DNA of 11,387 nucleotides from Acidobacteriota bacterium (GCA_021798235.1 JAJZMO010000099.1:1-11387), one strand, 5' to 3'. Counted from the first letter of the stretch, positions 1 to 7,034 are shown. The notes: generated by a model not told the origin, from the sequence alone. Numbers and translations are program-made.

Positions 1-116
1 TCAGCTTGGAGATTGAGCTGATTACGCCGGTGGCCATGGAGAAGGGCTTGCGCTTTGCCATCCGCGAAGGCGGACGCACGGTCGGCGCCGGAACCATCGC
101 CGAGATCGTCAAGTAA
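1..116 (+). CDS. tuf: Elongation factor Tu, C-terminal end (partial)
   Basis: These are the last 37 codons of EF-Tu, the GTPase that carries aminoacyl-tRNA to the ribosomal A site; the gene begins outside the window. The reading frame starts at base 3 and ends at TAA 114-116. The peptide contains the C-terminal beta-barrel (domain 3) signature [18 protein letters not shown], which is nearly invariant in bacterial EF-Tu, preceded by [15 protein letters not shown]. Only the end of domain 3 is visible, so nothing can be said about the G domain. Its place directly upstream of rpsJ matches genomes in which the str operon (rpsL-rpsG-fusA-tuf) abuts the S10 operon. Very sure of the family. Confidence 0.96.
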   Translation, partial: SLEIELITPVAMEKGLRFAIREGGRTVGAGTIAEIVK

Positions 117-160
117 GCAAGGGCACGGAAAAGTGTTGTTGGGTTAACCGGGGAATTCAA

Positions 161-192
161 CCGCAGCGTGGTGTCATCGCGCTGCGCTGCGG
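161..192 (+). promoter_or_regulatory. Candidate leader hairpin before rpsJ
   Basis: A perfect 8-bp inverted repeat pairs CCGCAGCG (161-168) with CGCTGCGG (185-192) across a 16-nt loop. A second register pairs CGCAGCG (162-168) with CGCTGCG (180-186), so two mutually exclusive stems are possible. The longer stem ends on the two G residues that open the purine-rich ribosome-binding stretch GGAAGAGAAGAAG before the rpsJ ATG at 207. In Escherichia coli the S10 leader binds L4 for autoregulation; that this hairpin plays such a role is only inference, and I see no resemblance to that leader in sequence. The rest of the 90-nt spacer shows no convincing promoter. Confidence 0.35.
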
Positions 193-206
193 AAGAGAAG
201 AAGACA

Positions 207-524
207 ATGATTGGACAAAGAATTCGTATTCGCCTGAAGGCGTATGACTATCGCGTACTGGACACATCGACGGGAGAGATCGTCGAGACAGCCAAGCGCA
301 CCGGCGCACAGGTTGCGGGACCGATTCCGTTGCCGACGATGAAGAACAAGTACTGCGTGCTGCGTTCGCCGCACGTGGACAAGAAGTCGCGCGAAGCATT
401 TGAGATTCGCACGCACAAGCGGCTGATCGATATTTTGGAACCGACGCAGCAAACCGTGGACGCGCTGATGAAGCTCGACCTGCCTGCGGGCGTGGATGTC
501 GAAATCAAGGCTTTCGAGAAGTAA
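207..524 (+). CDS. rpsJ: Small ribosomal subunit protein uS10
   Basis: This 105-residue protein is S10, a 30S head protein that in many bacteria also partners NusB in transcription antitermination. The family signature is clear at residues 53-76: [20 protein letters not shown] followed by LIDI. The N-terminus [14 protein letters not shown] is the usual first strand and helix. I place the start at ATG 207, not the in-frame GTG at 168: [14 protein letters not shown] is the normal N-terminus, the extra 13 residues would be unrelated to S10, and the purine-rich GGAAGAGAAGAAG (191-203) serves as ribosome-binding site. It is the first gene of the S10 block, 90 nt after tuf. Length is normal (about 102-105). 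Confidence 0.98.
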   Translation: MIGQRIRIRLKAYDYRVLDTSTGEIVETAKRTGAQVAGPIPLPTMKNKYCVLRSPHVDKKSREAFEIRTHKRLIDILEPTQQTVDALMKLDLPAGVDVEIKAFEK

Positions 525-535
525 GTCGCCAACAT

Positions 536-555
536 TTGCGCTCAAGGGCGCGCAA
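536..555 (+). promoter_or_regulatory. Small hairpin in the rpsJ-rplC spacer
   Basis: TTGCGC (536-541) and GCGCAA (550-555) form a 6-bp inverted repeat with an 8-nt loop, soon after the rpsJ stop in an 82-nt spacer. No T run follows, so it is not a terminator. It could protect an mRNA end or be incidental in GC-rich DNA. Confidence 0.22.
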
Positions 556-606
556 CAGCCGGCAGTGCTTGTGCCTCGGCGCAGAGCATGATGAGGAAGG
601 GACGAT

Positions 607-1350
607 ATGGCAGTTATTGGATTGATTGGAAAAAAAATCGGCATGACGCAGGTCTTCGACGAAAAAGGAGACGTGCATCCGATCACCGTGTTGCAGGCTG
701 GCCCCTGCGTGGTGACGCAGTTGAAGACTGCGGCCAAGGATGGTTACGACGCGGCGCAATTAGGCATGGTCGAGTTCGTCAAGGCATCCAAGGTGAACAA
801 GCCGATGACCGGGCACTTTGCCAAGAGCGGTGCTGCACCGGCGCGCTTTCTGCGCGAGTTTCAGATTGAGGCCGCCGAGGCGGGTGCTGAGGGTGAGGCT
901 GCTGTCGGAGTGAAGGCTGGCGACAAGGTGTTGGTGGATTTGTTTGCGGACACGAAATTTGTTGATGTAGTTGGCACCAGCAAGGGCCGCGGTTTTGCGG
1001 GCGTCGTTCGTCGGCATCACTTTGGTGGCGGACCCAAGTCGCACGGTCACATGTTTCAAGTACAGGGTTCGATCGGTGCCTCCTCATTTCCTTCGCGCGT
1101 TTTTCCCGGGCAGAGAATGCCAGGCCATATGGGCGTGGATCGTGTCACGGTGCGCAATCTGCGCATTCGCGGCATTGATCTGGAAGAGAATCTTTTGATG
1201 GTGGAGGGCGCGGTGCCTGGACCGAAGAACGGCTACGTGCTGATCAGCAAGGCCAATCGCCCGCCGCATGAACGCCGCGGATTTGCTGGCTCCTCGACCG
1301 TCGATCCATTGAAGGCTTCGAAGAAGGCTTCAGCAGGCAAGAAGAAGTAA
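607..1350 (+). CDS. rplC: Large ribosomal subunit protein uL3
   Basis: L3 binds 23S rRNA early in 50S assembly and sends a loop toward the peptidyl-transferase centre. The N-terminus [20 protein letters not shown] is typical, and the family core is at residues 127-188: [18 protein letters not shown], then [20 protein letters not shown] and RVTVRNLRI. At 247 residues it is longer than E. coli L3 (209): the extra length comes from an Ala/Glu-rich stretch around residues 87-102 and a basic C-terminal tail (residues 222-247, ending KKASAGKKK). The start ATG 607 follows AGGAAGGGA (595-603). In E. coli the loop carries GSIGQNQ, whose Gln150 is methylated by PrmB; here it reads GSIGASS, so that target residue seems absent. 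It is followed by an unusual 120-nt spacer before rplD. Confidence 0.97.
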   Translation: MAVIGLIGKKIGMTQVFDEKGDVHPITVLQAGPCVVTQLKTAAKDGYDAAQLGMVEFVKASKVNKPMTGHFAKSGAAPARFLREFQIEAAEAGAEGEAAVGVKAGDKVLVDLFADTKFVDVVGTSKGRGFAGVVRRHHFGGGPKSHGHMFQVQGSIGASSFPSRVFPGQRMPGHMGVDRVTVRNLRIRGIDLEENLLMVEGAVPGPKNGYVLISKANRPPHERRGFAGSSTVDPLKASKKASAGKKK

Positions 1351-1351
1351 A

Positions 1352-1458
1352 TCAGCCTTTGGCTATTAGCGTTTCGCTTTTAGCTGTGGCGAGTGAATTC
1401 AGAGTGTGCGGCAGGAAGTTTGGCCGCCAGAAGTTAAGAGCTAGTAGCTGGTAGCTGA
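1352..1458. repeat. Degenerate heptamer array in two facing blocks
   Basis: The rplC-rplD spacer (1351-1470) contains short tandem units seven bases long. The left block at 1352-1386 reads in register TCAGCCT, TTGGCTA, TTAGCGT, TTCGCTT, TTAGCTG (consensus about TTAGCTT). The right block at 1431-1458 reads AAGTTAA, GAGCTAG, TAGCTGG, TAGCTGA, which is the same motif on the opposite strand (reverse complements TCAGCTA, CCAGCTA, CTAGCTC, TTAACTT). The two blocks face each other across about 44 nt, so the transcript could fold into a long imperfect stem. The array ends just before the rplD ribosome-binding site AAGGTAAGG (1460-1468). AGCT-type heptamer repeats are, from memory, common between genes in some bacteria; their role is unknown to me. 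Confidence 0.6.
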
Positions 1459-1470
1459 AAAGGTAAGGCA

Positions 1471-2136
1471 ATGGCAAACATTGACGTTGTAAATTTGCAG
1501 GGCAAAAAAGTCGGTTCGTTGGATTTGGCCGATGAGGTTTTTGGCCCGGAGCAGGTGAATGAGGCTCTGTTGTGGGAGTCGGTGAAGCACTACCGCGCCG
1601 CACTGCGCCAGGGTACGCACGCGACCAAGAACCGCAAGCTGGTTTCGGGTTCGGGCAAGAAGCTCTGGAAGCAAAAAGGCACGGGACGTGCGCGTATCGG
1701 TTCGATTCGTTCGCCTCTCTGGCGCCATGGCGGCACGGTGCATGGGCCGCAACCCCGCTCGTATGCCTACAGCTTTCCGCGTCGGAAGCAATTGGGTGCG
1801 CTGCGTGCAGCGCTGGCAGCCAAGTTGGCTGACGGCAATCTGACCGTGGTGGACAGCCTGGAGTTGCAAGAGGCCAAGACCAAGCAGTATCGCGCGGCGC
1901 TCGACAAGCTGCACGTGAAAAAAACGGCGCTACTGGTGGAAAGCGGAGCCGATCTGAGCCGCTCGCTTCTCTTGGGCGCGCGCAATTTGGATGGTGTGGA
2001 TCTGGTATTGGGCAATGAAGTACATCCCTACGATCTGCTGCGGTATGAGCGCGCAATCTTCTCGCGCGCGGCGCTGGAAAATCTGCAAGCGGCGCTGAAG
2101 AAGAGCGTCTCCAAGCGCAAGGCGGAGGTGGCCTGA
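1471..2136 (+). CDS. rplD: Large ribosomal subunit protein uL4
   Basis: L4 is an early-assembly 50S protein whose long loop lines the narrow part of the nascent-peptide tunnel; in E. coli it also represses its own operon by binding the S10 leader. The 221-residue protein has the expected plan: an N-terminal VVNLQGKKVGSLDLADEVFG, the basic extended loop at about residues 46-101 with KLWKQKGTGRARIGSIRSPL and GGTVHGPQPRSY, then an alpha/beta domain ending near LLRYERAIFSRAALENL. Start ATG 1471 follows AAGGTAAGG. It ends at TGA 2134-2136, which shares one base with the rplW start (ATGA-type coupling). Length is slightly above E. coli L4 (201), with a short basic C-terminal end (KKSVSKRKAEVA). Confidence 0.97.
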   Translation: MANIDVVNLQGKKVGSLDLADEVFGPEQVNEALLWESVKHYRAALRQGTHATKNRKLVSGSGKKLWKQKGTGRARIGSIRSPLWRHGGTVHGPQPRSYAYSFPRRKQLGALRAALAAKLADGNLTVVDSLELQEAKTKQYRAALDKLHVKKTALLVESGADLSRSLLLGARNLDGVDLVLGNEVHPYDLLRYERAIFSRAALENLQAALKKSVSKRKAEVA

Positions 2137-2429
2137 TGTCAGATTTATTTCAAGTAATTCGCCGCCCTTTGATTACGGAAAAGGGCATGGGCGTCAAGGA
2201 AGCCGAGGGCACGCTGGTATTTGAGGTGAGTTCCGGGGCGACCAAGACGGAAGTGAAGCAGGCCGTTGAGGCTCTCTTCAAAGTGAAGGTGCAGGCTGTG
2301 CGCACCGCAAACTTTGCGGGCAAGGAACGCCGTCGCGGACGCTTTACCGGCTACCGCCCGGACTGGAAGAAGGCGTATGTACGCCTGCGGTCGGGGGAAA
2401 AGATGCCGGAGTATATCAGCAATCTGTAG
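2136..2429 (+). CDS. rplW: Large ribosomal subunit protein uL23
   Basis: L23 sits at the tunnel exit and is the docking site for trigger factor and SRP. The 97-residue protein shows the family pattern: VIRRPLITEKG at residues 7-17, VFEVSSGATKTEVKQAVEAL at 28-47, LFKVKV, and WKKAYVRLRSGEKM near the end. Glu15 in LITEKG lines up with the E. coli Glu18 (SEK) that contacts trigger factor. The start overlaps the rplD stop by one base (TGATG at 2134-2138), and a strong GGAGG lies at 2124-2128 inside rplD, so the two are probably translationally coupled. Length is normal. Confidence 0.96.
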   Translation: MSDLFQVIRRPLITEKGMGVKEAEGTLVFEVSSGATKTEVKQAVEALFKVKVQAVRTANFAGKERRRGRFTGYRPDWKKAYVRLRSGEKMPEYISNL

Positions 2430-2483
2430 TCCCGGCGCGTAGCGCAAAAGGATTGCAGCAGGGAAGCAAGCATTTAGAACGGA

Positions 2484-2509
2484 AGCCCGGCAAGCGAACG
2501 AAGCCGGCT
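2484..2509 (+). promoter_or_regulatory. Bulged hairpin in the rplW-rplB spacer
   Basis: AGCCCGGC (2484-2491) pairs with GCCGGCT (2503-2509) through seven base pairs with one bulged C, leaving an 11-nt loop. It stands 16 nt before the rplB ATG, just ahead of the purine-rich GAAGAGAG (2512-2519). A weaker 4-bp stem (2435-2445) lies earlier in the same 96-nt spacer. Function is unknown; it could affect translation entry at rplB. Confidence 0.28.
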
Positions 2510-2525
2510 GCGAAGAGAGTAACCG

Positions 2526-3350
2526 ATGCCGATCAAAACATACCGTCCGATTACGCCGTCGCTGCGCACTACCTCGACGCTGGTCAATGACGACTTGACC
2601 GCGAGCCGCCCACACAAGCCGCTCACCGTCAAGCGCCTGCGCACAGGAGGACGCCGCAACTCCGGCGACCTGACGATCCGCCACCATGGCGGCGGACACA
2701 AGCGGATGCTGCGCCTGATTGACTTCAAGCGCGAAAAGTACGGAATTCCCGGACGCGTGGCGACGATCGAGTACGATCCGAACCGCTCGGCGCGCATTGC
2801 GCTGATCCACTACGCCGACGGCGAGAAGCGCTACATCTTGCAGCCCATTGGCCTGCAGGTGGGCCAGTCGATCATGAGCGGCCCTGAGGCCGACATCTTG
2901 GTGGGCAATGCACTGCCACTGCGCAGCATTCCCGCCGGCACCACGGTACACAATGTGGAGCTGCGTCCTGGCAAAGGCGCGCAGATGGTGCGCTCGGCAG
3001 GCTCTTCGGCGCAGTTGGTGGCCAAGGAAGGCGACTACGCATTGTTGAAGCTGCCCTCCGGTGAGACGCGCAAGGTTTTGGTCGATTGCATGGCGACCGT
3101 GGGCCAAGTGGGCAACACGGATCATGAAAACATATCCATCGGCAAGGCAGGACGCAATCGCTGGAAGGGCATTCGCCCAACCAACCGCGGCGTGTCGATG
3201 AACCCTGTGGATCACCCACATGGCGGCGGCGAAGGGAAAACCTCCGGCGGACGTCATCCGGTGACCCCGTGGGGCCAGCCAACGCGCGGCTACAAGACGC
3301 GCAACAACAAGCGCACCGATGCGATGATCGTCAATCGCCGCAGCAAGTAA
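2526..3350 (+). CDS. rplB: Large ribosomal subunit protein uL2
   Basis: L2 is one of the most conserved 50S proteins, needed for subunit association and for shaping the peptidyl-transferase centre. The 274-residue length matches the family (273 in E. coli). Visible are the N-terminal [14 protein letters not shown], the RNA-binding [20 protein letters not shown] (residues 41-60), the middle [14 protein letters not shown], and the C-terminal signature [14 protein letters not shown] (225-238). His230 in that motif corresponds to the functionally important E. coli His229. The end [16 protein letters not shown] is also typical. Start ATG 2526 follows GAAGAGAG after a 96-nt spacer; rpsS follows 24 nt downstream. 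Confidence 0.98.
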   Translation: MPIKTYRPITPSLRTTSTLVNDDLTASRPHKPLTVKRLRTGGRRNSGDLTIRHHGGGHKRMLRLIDFKREKYGIPGRVATIEYDPNRSARIALIHYADGEKRYILQPIGLQVGQSIMSGPEADILVGNALPLRSIPAGTTVHNVELRPGKGAQMVRSAGSSAQLVAKEGDYALLKLPSGETRKVLVDCMATVGQVGNTDHENISIGKAGRNRWKGIRPTNRGVSMNPVDHPHGGGEGKTSGGRHPVTPWGQPTRGYKTRNNKRTDAMIVNRRSK

Positions 3351-3374
3351 GCAGCAGGAAGGAACGGAGAAATA

Positions 3375-3662
3375 ATGGCACGTTCGACGAAAAAAGGGCC
3401 GTTTATCGACACGCATCTGATGGTGAAGATCGAGACGATGAACAAGGCCAACGACAAGAAGGTGCTCCGCACCTGGTCGCGGCGGTCCACGATTCACCCG
3501 GACATGGTGGGACACACCATCGCCGTACACAACGGAAAGAAGTTCATTCCCGTCTACGTGACGGAAAACATGGTGGGGCACAAGTTGGGCGAATTCGCCG
3601 CCACCCGGACCTTCAAGGGACACTCGGCCAAGGCGGCGGAAACAACCGCCAAGCCGAAGTAG
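3375..3662 (+). CDS. rpsS: Small ribosomal subunit protein uS19
   Basis: S19 is a 30S head protein that forms a dimer with S13 and contributes to the A-site finger bridge. The 95-residue protein carries the diagnostic segments [19 protein letters not shown] (1-19), [20 protein letters not shown] (36-55), [19 protein letters not shown] (57-75) and [10 protein letters not shown]. Start ATG 3375 is preceded by AGGAAGGAACGGAG (3356-3369). It lies 24 nt from rplB on one side and 24 nt from rplV on the other, in the tightest part of the S10 block. Length is normal for the family (about 92). Confidence 0.98.
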   Translation: MARSTKKGPFIDTHLMVKIETMNKANDKKVLRTWSRRSTIHPDMVGHTIAVHNGKKFIPVYVTENMVGHKLGEFAATRTFKGHSAKAAETTAKPK

Positions 3663-3686
3663 GCGGCTGGAAAGGCGTAGCGGAAG

Positions 3687-4217
3687 ATGCAATTTGAGAC
3701 ACAAGAGTTTCGAGCAGAAGCGCGCTATCAGCGTGTGTCGCCCCAAAAGGCGAAGCTGGTGCTGGACCTGATCAAGGGCCAACGCGTCGAGGATGCACTG
3801 CAGACGGTAGCCTTCACCAAGAAGCGCGTTGCGCCCTTGGTGGAGAAGGTGCTGCGATCAGCGCTGGAAAATGCCAACTATCTGAGTGAGGAGCGCGGAT
3901 TGGATGTCGATGTGGACAACCTGTTCGTGAAGCAGGCTGTGGCCAATGACGGACCGCGTATGAAGCGCATTCGTCCTGCGCCGATGGGCCGAGCCTTCCG
4001 CTATCAGCGTCGCATGGCCAACATCGTTATCTCCGTGGCCGAGCGCAAGCGCGCTGGCTCCTCCGCAGCAGTTGCGGAGACTGAGACAGCGGTCGCAGCC
4101 AAGCCACAGAGCAAGAAGACGGCTGTGAAGAAGGCGGCGGCGAAAAAGTCCACCGGCAAGACTGCAGCCAAGAAGACGGCTGCCAAGAAATCCCCGGCCA
4201 AGAAGGCCGCCAAGTAG
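3687..4217 (+). CDS. rplV: Large ribosomal subunit protein uL22 with Ala/Lys-rich C-terminal tail
   Basis: L22 spans the 50S from the surface to the tunnel; its beta-hairpin helps form the constriction with L4, and its globular part lies near the exit. Residues 1-122 match the family: RYQRVSPQKAKLVLDLIKG, VAPLVEKVLRSALENANY, the hairpin region around GPRMKRIRPAPMGRAFRYQR (89-108), and NIVISVAE. E. coli L22 is 110 residues; this one is 176 because of a tail at about 123-176 made mainly of Ala, Lys, Thr and Ser, with repeated AAKK-type units and ending SPAKKAAK, like histone H1. The tail is in frame, ends at TAG 4215-4217, and is followed 18 nt later by rpsC. Start ATG 3687 is preceded by GGAAAGG (3669-3675). 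L29, downstream, has a comparable tail. Confidence 0.96.
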   Translation: MQFETQEFRAEARYQRVSPQKAKLVLDLIKGQRVEDALQTVAFTKKRVAPLVEKVLRSALENANYLSEERGLDVDVDNLFVKQAVANDGPRMKRIRPAPMGRAFRYQRRMANIVISVAERKRAGSSAAVAETETAVAAKPQSKKTAVKKAAAKKSTGKTAAKKTAAKKSPAKKAAK

Positions 4218-4235
4218 GCAACGGAAGGAAACGCA

Positions 4236-4901
4236 ATGGGTCAAAAAGTTCACCCGTATGGATTTCGTTTAGGTGTCAACAAGCCCTGGCGCTCGCGCTG
4301 GTTTGTCGAGAAGGGCTATGACCGCCTGCTGGTCGAGGATGTGCAACTGAAGCGCGAGCTGCGCGAAAAGTTGAAGTCCGCCGGCATCAGCTCGGTGGAG
4401 ATTGAGCGTCCGGGCAACAAGCTGCGTCTGATCATCCGCACGGCCCGCCCCGGCATCATCATCGGGCGCAAGGGCACGGAGATTGACAAGCTCAAAGGCG
4501 AGATTCAGAAGCGCACCAATCGGGAGGTCTTCATTGACATTCTCGAGGTGAACAAGCCGGAGCTGGATGCGCAACTGGTGGCCGAGGCCATCGCGTTGCA
4601 ACTGGAAAAGCGCGTCAGCTTCCGCCGCGCCATGCGCAAGTCGGTGGATTCGGCGCTGCGTTTTGGCTGCCGCGGCATCAAGGTGCGCGTTTCGGGCCGC
4701 TTGAATGGCAATGAAATCGCGCGTTCGGAGTGGTATTTGCAGGGGCGTCTGCCGCTGCACACGCTGCGCGCGGACATCGATTACGGTTTTGCCGAGGCGC
4801 ATACCACCTACGGCATCATCGGCATCAAGACATGGATTTATAACGGCGAGATTTATCAACAGAAGAAGCGCGAGCCGCAGGTGGCAACCGGCGCGTTCTA
4901 G
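4236..4901 (+). CDS. rpsC: Small ribosomal subunit protein uS3
   Basis: S3 lines the mRNA entry channel of the 30S subunit and contributes to helicase activity there. The 221-residue protein starts [20 protein letters not shown], has a type-II KH domain with the GxxG loop as GRKG at residues 77-80 ([17 protein letters not shown]), and the C-terminal domain signature around [20 protein letters not shown] followed by [15 protein letters not shown]. It lacks any long C-terminal extension. Start ATG 4236 follows AAGGAA (4225-4230) with a 5-nt spacer. It follows rplV closely (18 nt) but is separated from rplP by 103 nt. Confidence 0.98.
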   Translation: MGQKVHPYGFRLGVNKPWRSRWFVEKGYDRLLVEDVQLKRELREKLKSAGISSVEIERPGNKLRLIIRTARPGIIIGRKGTEIDKLKGEIQKRTNREVFIDILEVNKPELDAQLVAEAIALQLEKRVSFRRAMRKSVDSALRFGCRGIKVRVSGRLNGNEIARSEWYLQGRLPLHTLRADIDYGFAEAHTTYGIIGIKTWIYNGEIYQQKKREPQVATGAF

Positions 4902-4910
4902 TTTCGCAAG

Positions 4911-4933
4911 GGTGCGGGGTTCTTTCGCGCACC
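4911..4933 (+). promoter_or_regulatory. Small hairpin after rpsC
   Basis: GGTGCG (4911-4916) and CGCACC (4928-4933) make a 6-bp stem with an 11-nt loop, nine bases after the rpsC stop in the 103-nt rpsC-rplP spacer. No T tract follows, so I do not call it a terminator. It may be an mRNA stability or processing element, or chance. Nothing else stands out in the spacer apart from the rplP ribosome-binding site. Confidence 0.25.
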
Positions 4934-5004
4934 GGCACAGGCAGTAGAAGCAGCATTCTCCGCAGCGCAGCAGGCTGGCGGATGGGAAGACGAGGATTTT
5001 GGCT

Positions 5005-5442
5005 ATGTTGATGCCGAAGAAGGTGAAGTATCGCAAGCAGCAGAAGGGACGCAACCGGGGCAAGGCCTGGCGCGGATCCGAACTGGCGTTTGGCGATTTC
5101 GGATTGAAGACCCTCGAGCACGGACACGTGACCGACCGGCAGATCGAGGCCAGCCGTATTGCCATGACGCGCTTCATCAAGCGCGGCGGCAAGATTTGGC
5201 TGCGTCTGTTTCCCGACAAGCCGATTACCAAAAAGCCAGCCGAAGTCCGTATGGGTTCCGGCAAAGGCCCGCTCGATCACTGGGTAGCAGTTGTGCGTCC
5301 GGGCAAGGTGCTGTTTGAGATGGAAGGTGTAACGCAGGAGATGGCGCGGGAGGCGATGCGTTTGGCCTCACATAAGCTGCCGATTCGCACGTTGTTTGTG
5401 GCGCGCCCCGGTGCGCAGCACGGCACAGTAGCGGCCAAGTAA
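5005..5442 (+). CDS. rplP: Large ribosomal subunit protein uL16
   Basis: L16 helps position the A-site tRNA in the 50S and is a late assembly protein. The chosen start, ATG 5005, gives 145 residues beginning [20 protein letters not shown], the canonical L16 N-terminus, with GAGG at 4992-4995 nine bases upstream. An in-frame TTG at 4999 would add two residues but sits only 3 nt from that site, so I reject it. Core motifs: [47 protein letters not shown] (residues 81-88), KVLFEMEGV. Arg82 matches the E. coli Arg81 that the YcfD oxygenase hydroxylates; whether this organism has such an enzyme cannot be seen. It has a short extra C-terminal end (about 8 residues over E. coli's 136). Confidence 0.97.
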   Translation: MLMPKKVKYRKQQKGRNRGKAWRGSELAFGDFGLKTLEHGHVTDRQIEASRIAMTRFIKRGGKIWLRLFPDKPITKKPAEVRMGSGKGPLDHWVAVVRPGKVLFEMEGVTQEMAREAMRLASHKLPIRTLFVARPGAQHGTVAAK

Positions 5443-5485
5443 GCACGGCGTACTGTAAGCCAAATGAGTAGAGAAGGGTACGGCA

Positions 5486-5905
5486 ATGGAAATTGAAAAG
5501 ATTGTAAGTTGGAGTGACGCCGAGCTGGCGCAGCAAGGACAACAGGCTGCCGAGCAGCTCTTCCGCCTGCGCTTTCAGATGCGCATGGGGCAGACAGAAG
5601 GCGTGCAGAAGCTGCGCGGACTCAGGAAGGGCATTGCGCGCATCAAGACCGTGCAACGCCAGCGCGAGTTGGGCATCACCACGGCACAGGATGGGGCTGC
5701 GGCCGCAGCTGCAGCCAAGCCGGCACGGGCCGCGAAACCAGCCAAGGCTGCCAAGCCAGCAGCAGCCAAAACAGCCAAGGCCGCCGCGCCCAAGAAGGCA
5801 GCGTCAGCCCGGAAGAACACATCGAGCGCCAAGGCCAAGCCAGCAGCGGCGAAAAAGTCTGCGGGCGCAAGGAAGACACCGAGCGCCAAGAAGGGAAGCC
5901 GCTAG
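5486..5905 (+). CDS. rpmC: Large ribosomal subunit protein uL29 with Ala/Lys/Pro-rich C-terminal tail
   Basis: L29 is a small helical-hairpin protein on the 50S surface beside L23 and the tunnel exit. Residues 1-67 are the family core: a first helix with WSDAELAQQGQQAAEQLFRL, the conserved LRFQMRMGQTEGVQKLRGLR, then GIARIKTVQRQRELG. L29 is normally about 60-70 residues; this one is 139. Residues 68-139 form a low-complexity basic tail (AAAAAAAKPA, then AKPAKAAKPA and PAAAKK-type units) ending TPSAKKGSR, with no acidic residue after Asp69. It should be disordered. The frame is open throughout, GGCAATGG marks the start at 5486, and rpsQ begins 3 nt after the TAG, so the tail is truly coding. 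Overlapping-strand frames over the tail are shadows of its repetitive codons. Confidence 0.94.
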   Translation: MEIEKIVSWSDAELAQQGQQAAEQLFRLRFQMRMGQTEGVQKLRGLRKGIARIKTVQRQRELGITTAQDGAAAAAAAKPARAAKPAKAAKPAAAKTAKAAAPKKAASARKNTSSAKAKPAAAKKSAGARKTPSAKKGSR

Positions 5906-5908
5906 TAT

Positions 5909-6226
5909 ATGACGGACATCAAGAACAGCACGGACAAGGCAGCCGCAGTGCAGCAGCATCGCAATGAAAAGGTCGGCCAGGTGGTTTCGACCAAGATGCA
6001 GAAGACCATTGTGGTGGAAGTGGAGATGATCAAGGCGCATCCACGTTACAAGCGCGTCATCCGCTCCAGCAAAAAGTTTTATGCCCACGATGAGCAGAAC
6101 ACGGCGCGCATGGGCGACGTGGTGCGCATCCGGGAGACGCGCCCGCTGAGCAAGTTGAAGCGCTGGCAGTTGGAAGAGATTGTGCGCCGCTCCTCGTTGG
6201 CACAGGCTGAAGAGAAGGCAAGCTAG
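5909..6226 (+). CDS. rpsQ: Small ribosomal subunit protein uS17
   Basis: S17 is an early-binding 30S protein that contacts 16S rRNA in the 5' domain. The OB-fold core is at about residues 20-93: [19 protein letters not shown], the [20 protein letters not shown] loop, and the family signature [18 protein letters not shown] (69-86). Its 105 residues exceed the usual 80-90 because of a polar N-terminal extension (about 20 residues, [20 protein letters not shown]) and a short C-terminal tail. The start ATG 5909 lies 3 nt after rpmC; the nearest ribosome-binding match, AAGGGA (5891-5896), is 12 nt away inside rpmC, so reinitiation or coupling may matter. No other in-frame ATG before the core would fit. 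Confidence 0.95.
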   Translation: MTDIKNSTDKAAAVQQHRNEKVGQVVSTKMQKTIVVEVEMIKAHPRYKRVIRSSKKFYAHDEQNTARMGDVVRIRETRPLSKLKRWQLEEIVRRSSLAQAEEKAS

Positions 6227-6294
6227 TTTCCTCGTTTCAAGGTTCAGCAGTGTAGAGCCGCAGCAAGGCTAGCGAAGGGATTCAGGAGAAGACA

Positions 6295-6666
<372 letters not shown>

Positions 6667-6704
6667 TCGTCCGAGCGCAGCATACAAAGAGAGTGAGTGG
6701 AGCA

Positions 6705-7034
6705 ATGCCGGGTATGAAGATTCGTCGCAACGATCTGGTGGAGGTCATCGCAGGCAAGGACAAGGGCAAGCGTGGCCGCGTGCTGCGTGTGTTGGCCGAG
6801 GAAAATCGCCTGCTGGTTGAGCACGTCATGGTGGTGAAAAAGACCGTGCGCCCCAATCCGCAGCGCAACATCAAGGGCGGAGTGACTGATCAGGAGAATC
6901 CGATTCAGGTTTCGAATGTCATGTTGGTCTGCAATAGCTGCGGCCCGGTGCGCGTGGGCTATCAGATCGAAGGCGACACCAAGGTGCGCGTCTGCCGCAA
7001 GTGCGGACAGCCGATCGCAACCAAGCAGAAGTAA
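6705..7034 (+). CDS. rplX: Large ribosomal subunit protein uL24, zinc-ribbon type
   Basis: L24 starts 50S assembly by binding the 5' end of 23S rRNA and ends up near the tunnel exit. The KOW motif is at about residues 10-31 (VEVIAGKDKGKRGRVLRVL), followed by VEHVMVVKKTVRPNPQRNIK. Four cysteines form two pairs, CNSC (76, 79) and CRKC (97, 100), consistent with a zinc-binding knuckle known from many bacterial L24 proteins. Start choice is uncertain: ATG 6705 gives MPGMKIRRND (109 residues); ATG 6714 gives MKIRRND with GGAG (6699-6702) 11 nt away; the GTG at 6693 would add four residues and seems unlikely. I prefer 6705 because MxGxKIRRND is the usual form I recall in relatives. Confidence 0.93.
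   Translation: MPGMKIRRNDLVEVIAGKDKGKRGRVLRVLAEENRLLVEHVMVVKKTVRPNPQRNIKGGVTDQENPIQVSNVMLVCNSCGPVRVGYQIEGDTKVRVCRKCGQPIATKQK

Noticed and set aside
168..206. GTG start for rpsJ 13 codons upstream
   Set aside because: The extra residues lie over the leader hairpin and ribosome-binding stretch and have no counterpart in S10 proteins.
2145..3782. A 545-codon open frame on the - strand opposite rplW, rplB, rpsS and the rplV start
   Set aside because: It is a shadow of GC-rich codon use on the + strand; the translation is low-complexity in His, Arg and Leu, matches no family I know, and lies across four unmistakable ribosomal genes.
4911..4933. Hairpin after rpsC as a terminator of the first half of the S10 block
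   Set aside because: No T tract follows and the stem is only 6 bp with an 11-nt loop; kept only as a weak hairpin.
4999..5007. TTG start for rplP two codons upstream of the ATG
   Set aside because: Only 3 nt from the GAGG site and it would add Met-Ala before the canonical MLMPKK start; ATG 5005 has a 9-nt spacer.
4269..5264. A 331-codon - strand open frame opposite rpsC and rplP
   Set aside because: The same antisense artefact over two clear genes; no motifs or signal of its own.
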